Positions 7,350 to 12,656 of a stretch of 16,564 nucleotides of DNA are shown one piece after another. The DNA is from an uncultured Collinsella sp. (GTDB taxonomy: Bacteria > Actinomycetota > Coriobacteriia > Coriobacteriales > Coriobacteriaceae), in assembly GCA_902494625.1 (NCBI GenBank), contig CABUUB010000040.1, positions 1 to 16,564 of the forward strand. Direction: 5' to 3'. The notes under the pieces are model-generated. The model was given only the letters and a program-made list of their open reading frames with translations, ran no database searches and was not told the origin of the DNA. The first letter of the stretch is position 1. Every line of letters begins with the position of its first letter. The translations under genes were made by a program, and so were the position numbers.

Positions 7350-8732
7350 TTAGCGGGCTGTCGCTTTGGCTTGGGTGGCGCGATAGGTGCGTGCCGGGTG
7401 GCAAAGTAGCACCGCCACGACCATAAAGAACGCCGTGGTGCCCAGGCTGATGGGGTAGACCATCATGATGTTCGCAAAGGTGCGGAAGTGCGGGAACACG
7501 CAGAACACCCAATAGAAGCGGATGCCGCAGACGCAGATCATGGTGATGAGGGCGGGTGTGAGCGAGATGCCAAAGCCGCGCAGGTAGCCTGACATGTTTT
7601 CGTAGAACATGCTAAAGGCGTATGCCGGGAAGATCGAGCACACGCGGATATAGCCGATCGAGACGATGTTGGGATCGCTGTTGAACAGCGATAGGATCTC
7701 GCGCCCCAGGCCGACAATAACGATAATCGTGGTGAGTGCAACGATGCCGCCTTCGACCAGGCAGACCTTGAGCGTCTTGGTGCAGCGGTCGATCTGGCGG
7801 GCGCCGTGGTTTTGTCCCACAAAGGTGGTGCAGGCCTGACTAAAGCTGTTGAGCAGGTTATAGCACACGTACTCCAGGCTCATGGCGGCGCTCGATGCCG
7901 CCATGACCTCGGTGCCCAGGCTGTTGATGGCAGACTGGATGATGATGTTGGCGACGGCAAAGACGGCGCTTTGGATGCCGGCGGGCAGGCCGATTTTGAC
8001 GATGCGCTTGAGGGCGACGGGGTCGATAGCTAGGTCGCGTAGGGTGACGCGGACGACGGAGTCGGTCTTGAGCAGGCGGATAAAGAGCGTAGCGGCGCTG
8101 ACAGTGTAGGCGATGGCGGTGGCGATGGCGACGCCCGCGACGCCCCAGTGGAGTATGGGGACAAAGATGAGGTCCAGGCCAATGTTGAGGACGGTGGACA
8201 CGGCAAGAGCCTGCAGCGGCATGCGGGTGATGCCGACGGAGCGAAAGATCGCGGCTTCAAAGTTGTAGAGCAAGATCGAGGGCAGGCTGAGCAAAAAGAC
8301 GCGTAGGTAGAGCGAAGCGAGCGGCATGGTTTCGGCGGGAACGTTGAGCGCGGCGAGCATGGGCTCGGCAAAGATCTCGCCCAGAGCGATGACGACAAAG
8401 CCCACGAGCGCCATTAAAATCGAGGTATGGACGGCGCGTTTGACCATGTTCTGATCGTTGCGGCCGATAGCATTGGCGATGACCACGTTGGAGCCAAGCG
8501 ACATGCCAATAAACAGGTTGAGCATAAGACTGGTAAGCGGAACATTGGAGCCGACCGCCGCCATGGCGAGGGTTCCCTGGTCTCCCGAGAAGTTTCCGAT
8601 GATGACCGTGGCGATGAGGTTCGACAGCTGCTCCAAGATGCTCGTGGCGGCCACGGGGAAGGCGAACAGGGGAATATTGCGCCACAGCGAGCCGGTGGTC
8701 ATGTCGATGTGCTTAGATGCGGTATCAGCCAT
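7350..8732 (-). CDS. MATE family efflux transporter
   Basis: Integral membrane antiporter of 460 residues with about twelve hydrophobic helices in two homologous halves, the length and layout of MATE (multidrug and toxic compound extrusion) proteins. The N-terminal half contains AFPVAATSILEQLSNLIATV and GSNVPLTSLMLNLFIGMSLGSNVVIANAIGR. The second half begins KRIVKIGLPAGIQSAVFAVANI and has the typical FVGQNHGA. Family members expel drugs or metabolites using Na+ or H+ gradients; the substrate is not predictable. The ATG at 8732 is preceded only by a weak GAGAG ribosome binding site, so expression may be low. The gene is its own unit. Its upstream side faces the palindromic element at 8799-8948. 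Confidence 0.95.
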   Translation of the reverse strand: MADTASKHIDMTTGSLWRNIPLFAFPVAATSILEQLSNLIATVIIGNFSGDQGTLAMAAVGSNVPLTSLMLNLFIGMSLGSNVVIANAIGRNDQNMVKRAVHTSILMALVGFVVIALGEIFAEPMLAALNVPAETMPLASLYLRVFLLSLPSILLYNFEAAIFRSVGITRMPLQALAVSTVLNIGLDLIFVPILHWGVAGVAIATAIAYTVSAATLFIRLLKTDSVVRVTLRDLAIDPVALKRIVKIGLPAGIQSAVFAVANIIIQSAINSLGTEVMAASSAAMSLEYVCYNLLNSFSQACTTFVGQNHGARQIDRCTKTLKVCLVEGGIVALTTIIVIVGLGREILSLFNSDPNIVSIGYIRVCSIFPAYAFSMFYENMSGYLRGFGISLTPALITMICVCGIRFYWVFCVFPHFRTFANIMMVYPISLGTTAFFMVVAVLLCHPARTYRATQAKATAR

Positions 8733-8798
8733 ACGCTCTCAATCTCTAATATGCTTTTTCGTGCTTATTTGCGCAGACGATGATACTCCTAATCGCCC

Positions 8799-8948
8799 AG
8801 TCATTGGGGGGCGTTCTTATAGTCGTTGGGGACGTTCTTAAACGACTAGTCGTTGGGGACACTCTTTGGCACCGACCAAAAGGAGTGTCCCTATGTGACG
8901 CAAGAGTGTCCCTTTTGACTAGTCGTTTAAGAACGTCCCCAATGACTA
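8799..8948. repeat. Long palindromic MITE/REP-like element
   Basis: The core (8820-8948) is a 129-nt imperfect palindrome. The 31-nt arms 8821-8851 and 8917-8947 are inverted copies with one G/A difference (still a G-U pair in RNA), and one further T-A pair closes the base. Inside, GGGACACTCTT (8856-8866) pairs with AAGAGTGTCCC (8902-8912), and another GTGTCCC occurs at 8885-8891. A degenerate extra copy of the arm start lies at 8799-8820, and a third direct copy of AGTCGTTGGGGAC starts at 8848. AACGACTAGTCGTT (8841-8854) is itself a perfect palindrome. It contains no gene and no transposase is nearby. This structure is typical of non-autonomous mobile or REP-type repeats. Confidence 0.8.
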
Positions 8949-8970
8949 GGTGGGGAAGGCGTGCGACAAT
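8942..8970 (+). promoter_or_regulatory. Possible rlmA promoter using the repeat's end
   Basis: ATGACT (8942-8947, the last bases of the palindrome's right arm) and GACAAT (8965-8970) are 17 nt apart; each matches 4/6 of the consensus. It is the only reasonable sigma-70 pair found between the element and rlmA. Weak evidence. Confidence 0.3.
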
Positions 8971-9005
8971 GGTGGGTGTTGTGTTGTTCGCGCTAAGGAG
9001 TTGCC

Positions 9006-9818
9006 ATGTTGTTGTGTCCCGTTTGCCATGAACCGTTGGTGGATGACGAACGCGGCGCTGCATGCGCGGGCGGACACCGGTTTGACCGTGCTCGCGAGGG
9101 CTATCTATATCTGCTGCGCTCGTCCAAGAGCGGCGACTCCATGGGCGATCCCAAGTCGCAGGCACGCAGCCGTCGCGACTTTCTGAACCGCGGTTACTAT
9201 GCGCCGTTGCGCGATGCGATGGTCGAGCTGGTGCGCGAACGAGCTCAGCGGTGCGCAGCTACGTCGGACAAGCCGCTGGCCTTGCTCGATATTTGCTGCG
9301 GCGAGGGCTACTACACCAGCGCCATGGGCGCGGTGCCGGGCGTGGATGCTTACGGTTTCGACCTGGGCAAGGAGATGGTGCGCCTGGCCGCCAAGCGCGG
9401 CGACACGACCTACTTCGTGGCCAACATGAAGGATATCCCCGTGGCCGATGGCGCCTTCGATATGGTGACCGAGCTCTTCGCTCCCTTTAACGAGCGTGAG
9501 TTTTCTCGCGTGCTGGCGCCCGAGGGCTCGCTCTACACCGTCGTGCCAGGTGCACGCCATCTGTTTGGGCTCAAGGAGGTGCTCTACGACACGCCGTACC
9601 TTAACGATGAGAAGCTGCCGAAGACAACCGAGCTCGAGTTAGTCGGAACGCACCGGGTATCTGCGAATATTACGCTCCAGACGCAGGCCGACATCGAGGC
9701 GGTGTTCCAGATGACGCCGTACTACTATCGCACGCGCCCTGCCGACAAAGAGCGCCTGGCAAATTTGGACACCCTTCAAACCGACATCGACTTCATCATC
9801 GCCGAGTACCGCCACTAA
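9006..9818 (+). CDS. rlmA: 23S rRNA (guanine-N1)-methyltransferase RlmA family
   Basis: SAM-dependent methyltransferase of 270 residues acting on helix 35 of 23S rRNA. E. coli RlmA(I) modifies G745; the Gram-positive RlmA(II)/TlrB type modifies G748 near the macrolide-binding exit tunnel. An N-terminal zinc-binding module has Cys4, Cys7, Cys20 and His24. Next come the family stretch FDRAREGYLYLL and the segment ARSRRDFLNRGYYAPLRDAM. The SAM motif I, LLDICCGEGYYTSAMG, is at about 93-108, and QMTPYYYRTRP near the C-terminus resembles the E. coli QMTPFAWRARP. The ATG at 9006 has AAGGAG at 5-nt spacing. The gene is flanked by two palindromic elements, one upstream and one overlapping its stop codon. 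Confidence 0.93.
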   Translation: MLLCPVCHEPLVDDERGAACAGGHRFDRAREGYLYLLRSSKSGDSMGDPKSQARSRRDFLNRGYYAPLRDAMVELVRERAQRCAATSDKPLALLDICCGEGYYTSAMGAVPGVDAYGFDLGKEMVRLAAKRGDTTYFVANMKDIPVADGAFDMVTELFAPFNEREFSRVLAPEGSLYTVVPGARHLFGLKEVLYDTPYLNDEKLPKTTELELVGTHRVSANITLQTQADIEAVFQMTPYYYRTRPADKERLANLDTLQTDIDFIIAEYRH

Positions 9819-9854
9819 CCTGCCAAAAAAGGGACAGGTTTATTTTGGTAGGTT
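9817..9854. repeat. Small REP-like palindrome overlapping the rlmA stop codon
   Basis: AACCTGCCAAAA (9817-9828) pairs with TTTTGGTAGGTT (9843-9854) with one G-U, around a 14-nt loop containing GGGACAGG. It begins in the last two bases of the rlmA TAA. It ends 16 nt before the true terminator, so it is not needed for termination. The GGGAC core recalls the larger element upstream of the gene. Confidence 0.65.
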
Positions 9855-9870
9855 TTATCTAGGCAAACGC

Positions 9871-9908
9871 AAAGGGCCGACCGCGGAGATGCGCGATCGG
9901 CCCTTTTT
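9871..9908 (+). terminator. Rho-independent terminator of rlmA (probably bidirectional)
   Basis: AAAGGGCCGA (9871-9880) pairs with TCGGCCCTTT (9897-9906), then one C/A mismatch and CGCG/CGCG, closing on a GAGATG loop. The T-run reaches 9908. It sits between rlmA and the converging membrane protein gene. Confidence 0.9.
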
Positions 9909-9947
9909 AGTTGCTTGGTTGCAACAGAGGTTATGAGAAGCGGGCGC

Positions 9948-10349
9948 TTACAGGCGGTCCTTGTTCTCGGCCTTAACGGCGTGTGCCTGCTGAACAAAGA
10001 ACAGGTCGTAGACCACGATGACAAAGGCGATTATATTGACGGAGCTGCCGCCGAGTGCGGGAAGCGTGAGCACGGCTTGGAGGAGCGTGGCTGCCGCGGC
10101 AACGATACCGAGCTTAAATGCGCCGTCTACCTGCGAAGGCTTGTTGGCGCCCTTGATACCGGCGACGCCTGCGGCAAGGTCGACGAGGCCCTTAACAATC
10201 ACCACAACAGCGGCGAGTGTGGCGTTCGATCCGTAAGCGGATCCAAAATTGCCGGTAACAATGCCGGCAATTCCGATGACGAGGCTGGCGATGCCCAGAA
10301 CAAAATAAATCAGGGCAAGGATTTTGAGTGTCTTGCGAGCAGCGCTCAT
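9948..10349 (-). CDS. Small four-helix membrane protein of unknown function
   Basis: A 133-residue protein with four hydrophobic segments: about residues 8-31 (ILALIYFVLGIASLVIGIAG), 42-65 (TLAAVVVIVKGLVDLAAGVA), 76-97 (AFKLGIVAAAATLLQAVLTL) and 103-120 (VNIIAFVIVVYDLFFVQQ). The last is followed by a charged C-terminal tail. Small loops contain GSAYGSNAT and KGANKPSQVD. The ATG at 10349 is preceded by AAAGGA at 6-nt spacing. No enzyme motif or signal cleavage site is visible. Such proteins are often annotated as hypothetical or DUF membrane proteins. The gene is monocistronic, with its own candidate promoter upstream and a shared terminator downstream. The function is unknown. Confidence 0.85.
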   Translation of the reverse strand: MSAARKTLKILALIYFVLGIASLVIGIAGIVTGNFGSAYGSNATLAAVVVIVKGLVDLAAGVAGIKGANKPSQVDGAFKLGIVAAAATLLQAVLTLPALGGSSVNIIAFVIVVYDLFFVQQAHAVKAENKDRL

Positions 10350-10400
10350 AGCTGGTCCTTTCGATGCGGGCGCGGAGAATCTGTCGCGCCCAGGTTACGG

Positions 10401-10429
10401 CACATATCGTGAAGCACATTGTAGTTCAA
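10401..10429 (-). promoter_or_regulatory. Candidate promoter of the four-helix membrane protein gene
   Basis: On the minus strand TTGAAC (10424-10429) and TATGTG (10401-10406) are 17 nt apart. A competing -10-like TACAAT lies at 10418-10423, with no matching -35. Confidence 0.35.
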
Positions 10430-10470
10430 CGGGACGATGCATGCGTTTGAAAGCGTCTCTTGCCTGTACG

Positions 10471-10499
10471 GTCCAACCTTTCAAAAAGGAAAGCTGGAC
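10471..10499. other. Intergenic hairpin
   Basis: GTCCA (10471-10475) and CTTTC (10478-10482) pair with GAAAG (10489-10493) and TGGAC (10495-10499), with a small bulge between the two helices and an AAAAAG loop. No T-run follows on either strand. It lies between divergent genes upstream of the small one-helix protein. The rest of 10350-10578 shows nothing more than the promoter noted. Confidence 0.45.
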
Positions 10500-10578
10500 G
10501 TAAGCCAAATCGATGGCAGCCCATGTGCGGCGCTGCGATGATGAGGCCGTAACAAGGAGCTGGTCTCAAGGAGGAGCC

Positions 10579-10722
10579 ATGATGTACGGAACAGGGCAAG
10601 TGCGTGAGCCGCGGTCGTTGGGAAGGCGCATGGGCGATTCTGTGATCGCTGCCGTGTGCACGGGATTGATGGCGGTGCTTTGCATTGCGATGCTGTGGGC
10701 CATGTCGCATGTGGGACAATAG
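10579..10722 (+). CDS. Small single-helix membrane protein
   Basis: A predicted 47-residue product. It has a polar, basic N-terminal half (MMYGTGQVREPRSLGRRMGD), one hydrophobic helix (about residues 22-42, VIAAVCTGLMAVLCIAMLWA) and a five-residue tail. Evidence that it is real is the excellent Shine-Dalgarno AAGGAGGAG (10568-10576) directly before tandem ATG codons (10579 and 10582). The first ATG gives the 5-nt AAGGAG spacing seen at neighbouring genes. The basic N-terminus suggests an N-in orientation. It precedes rsmJ by 64 nt on the same strand, so the two may be co-transcribed. No family is recognised and the role is unknown. Confidence 0.6.
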   Translation: MMYGTGQVREPRSLGRRMGDSVIAAVCTGLMAVLCIAMLWAMSHVGQ

Positions 10723-10786
10723 CGGACGGTTGGGTGCTGGCATAAACGGCGCCCCGCGTATTCGTTTTGCTTGTTAAGGAGTGTCC

Positions 10787-11491
10787 ATGGGCGTCGTCGA
10801 TCCCTTTTCTGTTGCTCGGGCCGCGGGGCTCGAGCTCGTGCGGAAGTCCGAGGGCCTCACGCTCACCGACGGCGCGATGGAGCTGCGTGCCGATTTTGCC
10901 CGCATGCTGCCACGACTCAAGCAAGGCCGTCTGCAGCAAGAGCTGCTGGTAAAGGCTGCGCGCACAAAAGGCATCGAGAGCCCATGGGCGATTGATGCCA
11001 CGGCAGGCTTTGGCGAGGATTCGCTGCTGTTGGCGGCCGCGGGCTTTACCGTCGATCTGTATGAGCAGGATTGCGTGATCGCGGCGCTCCTCAAGGATGC
11101 CTTGGATCGCGCGGCGGATGATCAGGTGCTTGCGGCTGCCGTGGCTCGCATGCGCCTTCATGCGGGCGAGGACAGCATTGCCGGCCTTCGCCATACAGCT
11201 GAGCTGATCGGGCAGGGCGAGCTCGCCGCTCCCGACGCGGTGTATCTGGATCCCATGTTTCCCGAGCGCACCAAGAGTGCGGCGGTGAAAAAGAAGTTCC
11301 AACTCCTGCACCATTTGGAACAGCCGTGTGCCGATGAGGAATCGCTGGTCGAGGCGGCGCTTGCTGTGCATCCGCGCAAGGTCGTTATCAAGCGGCCGGT
11401 GAAGGGCCCGCTGCTTGCCGGAGTTAAGCCGAGCTATCAACTTGCGGGCAAGGCCGTTCGTTACGATGTTTTGGTGCCGCCGCGCCCGTAG
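10787..11491 (+). CDS. rsmJ: 16S rRNA (guanine-N2)-methyltransferase RsmJ-like
   Basis: SAM-dependent methyltransferase of 234 residues resembling RsmJ (YhiQ), which methylates G1516 of 16S rRNA. Evidence in order: an N-terminal domain ending LRADFARMLPRLKQGRLQQELLVKA, the SAM motif DATAGFGEDS at 70-79, the middle VYLDPMFPERTKSAAVKKK, and VVIKRPVKGP near the C-terminus. These match the E. coli protein's DATAGLGRDA, VVYLDPMFPHKQKSALVKK and VVVKRP. The N-terminus is shorter than in E. coli. The ATG at 10787 has AAGGAG 5 nt upstream; a GTG at 10781 is in frame but overlaps the ribosome binding site. No terminator is visible before the next stop codon at 11540. Confidence 0.85.
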   Translation: MGVVDPFSVARAAGLELVRKSEGLTLTDGAMELRADFARMLPRLKQGRLQQELLVKAARTKGIESPWAIDATAGFGEDSLLLAAAGFTVDLYEQDCVIAALLKDALDRAADDQVLAAAVARMRLHAGEDSIAGLRHTAELIGQGELAAPDAVYLDPMFPERTKSAAVKKKFQLLHHLEQPCADEESLVEAALAVHPRKVVIKRPVKGPLLAGVKPSYQLAGKAVRYDVLVPPRP

Positions 11492-11539
11492 CTTGCGCGC
11501 GATGGTTGGCGCTCCGTCAGTGCCGTGCCGATGCGAGGC

Positions 11540-11836
11540 CTATTTCCAAGGATGCGACGTCAGGTGCCAGCCGCCGCAGTATTCGCATTTGTAGCAGGCC
11601 AAACCACGCCGCCCGCGGTTTTCGCAGTCGGCCATAACGGCCTCGGCCTCGGCGCGCGTGTCGTAACGGTTTTTGCGTTCGCACGACTTGTAGCGCCAGG
11701 CTTCATCGCGCTCGGCGTCCAGGGCGTCGCGGAGCTCATTCTCGCGCGCAAACAGGTCGCTCATATCGCCGCCCGTGGCAGCGCCTAAAAACTCGCTTTT
11801 GGCTTTTGACCAAGCGGCTCGCTTTTTGCTCCCCAT
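11540..11836 (-). CDS. Small Cys/His-rich (zinc-ribbon-like) protein of unknown function
   Basis: A 98-residue charged protein. The N-terminal two thirds are helical and rich in Lys, Arg and Glu (KKRAAWSKAKSEF, then ENELRDALDAERDEAWRYKS). The C-terminal third has CERKNRYDTRAEAEA followed by CYKCEYCGGWHLTSHPW, a compact CxxCxxC...H pattern that could bind zinc. The ending with CGGWHLT resembles small orphan proteins often seen in actinobacterial and phage genomes. The ATG at 11836 was preferred over a TTG at 11857; a GGAGAGG stretch lies about 10 nt upstream of the ATG, while the TTG has no ribosome binding site. It is divergent from the GNAT acetyltransferase gene. The function is unknown. 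Confidence 0.75.
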   Translation of the reverse strand: MGSKKRAAWSKAKSEFLGAATGGDMSDLFARENELRDALDAERDEAWRYKSCERKNRYDTRAEAEAVMADCENRGRRGLACYKCEYCGGWHLTSHPWK

Positions 11837-11861
11837 CTGCTTCGTGCCCCTCTCCAAACGC

Positions 11862-11891
11862 TGGTATCATTGCCCAATCAAAGTGATACCA
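11862..11891. promoter_or_regulatory. Inverted repeat in a divergent promoter region, candidate operator
   Basis: TGGTATCA (11862-11869) and TGATACCA (11884-11891) form a perfect 8-nt inverted repeat separated by 14 nt. It lies between the divergent starts of the Cys/His-rich protein and the GNAT gene. The half-site centres are about two helical turns apart, as expected for a dimeric repressor. It could instead form an RNA hairpin in the GNAT leader. Confidence 0.45.
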
Positions 11892-11910
11892 ATAAACGTG
11901 AGGTCGCCGC

Positions 11911-12402
11911 GTGATGATCAGAAAAACCCTCGATACCGACATTCCCGCTGTCATGGCTATCTATGACGCGGCCCGCGCCTTTATGCGCGCGCATGGCAAC
12001 GCCACACAGTGGCCCGAGGGCACGCCTTCTGCCGAGCAACTGGCTGCCGATATCGCCGCCGGTGGCAGCTATGTGTGCGAAGTCGATGGCCGCGTGGTGG
12101 CGACGTTTGCCTTTTTGCCGGGCCCGGACGAGTGCTATGACGTAATTGAGGATGGTCAATGGCGCAGCGACACTCCGTACGCCGTGCTGCACCGTGTGGC
12201 ATCCGACGGCACCGTGCACGGTATCGCGGCTGCGATGTTCGCCTTTGCCAAAGAGCGTGCCGATCACCTGCGCATCGACACGCATCAGGACAACCTGCCC
12301 ATGCAGGGTGCGAGTATTAAGGCGGGGTTCGAGCGCGCCGGCATCGTGTATGTGTCGGACGGCACGCCGCGTGTTGCGTTTGACTGGCTGCGCGAGGCAT
12401 AA
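11911..12402 (+). CDS. GNAT family N-acetyltransferase
   Basis: Acetyl-CoA dependent acetyltransferase of 163 residues. The N-terminal IRKTLDTDIPAVMAIYDAAR is the usual GNAT opening. The central strands GSYVCEVDGRVVATFAFLPG lead to a hydrophobic strand PYAVLHRVAS, then DGTVHGIAAAMFAFAKERA, a variant of the acetyl-CoA pyrophosphate loop (Q/RxxGxG/A) and its helix. LRIDTHQDNLPMQGASIKAGFERAGIVYV is the typical C-terminal strand-helix-strand. The GTG at 11911 is used because GAGG (11900-11903) is 7 nt away; an ATG at 11914 is equally in frame at 10 nt. Related proteins often acetylate small amines or protein ends; the substrate is unknown. It ends before a strong hairpin at 12430. Confidence 0.92.
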   Translation: MMIRKTLDTDIPAVMAIYDAARAFMRAHGNATQWPEGTPSAEQLAADIAAGGSYVCEVDGRVVATFAFLPGPDECYDVIEDGQWRSDTPYAVLHRVASDGTVHGIAAAMFAFAKERADHLRIDTHQDNLPMQGASIKAGFERAGIVYVSDGTPRVAFDWLREA

Positions 12403-12429
12403 GATCGAGGGCGCGTATCAACAATTCGC

Positions 12430-12469
12430 GCGAACGAAAATGGCTCCGGGTGGGGCCATTTTCGTTCGC
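12430..12469 (+). terminator. Strong hairpin after the GNAT gene, probable terminator
   Basis: GCGAACGAAAATGGC (12430-12444) pairs perfectly over 15 bp with GCCATTTTCGTTCGC (12455-12469) around a ten-base loop. No T-run follows immediately; the first is TGTTTT at 12475-12480. It starts 28 nt after the GNAT stop codon. Termination is likely but not certain. Confidence 0.6.
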
Positions 12470-12516
12470 TGCACTGTTTTGCAAGCCGGCTTTCGCAAGG
12501 CGCGAACCTACGAAAA

Positions 12517-12540
12517 TCGCCGCGCGGCAACGCGGGGCGA
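12517..12540. other. Second intergenic hairpin with GCAA tetraloop
   Basis: TCGCC-G-CGCG (12517-12526) pairs with CGCG-G-GGCGA (12531-12540), with a single G/G mismatch and a GNRA-type GCAA loop. It lies downstream of the hairpin at 12430-12469 and upstream of a -10-like TATCAT (12591-12596) that may start the GTPase transcript. Its role is unknown. Confidence 0.45.
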
Positions 12541-12656
12541 TGAGCTCGGTCGGGGGATAGGGCCCGCTTCGCCCGCCGGCACGTAAATTGTATCATCCAG
12601 TGTGGAACGAGGATGCCCGTTGCCGCGTGCGATGGGCTTGTAATAAGAGGAGAGCC

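Noticed and set aside
8820..8948. The large palindrome as a simple transcription terminator of a gene on either side
   Set aside because: The adjacent genes on both sides start here rather than end, and no T-run follows the stem on either strand.
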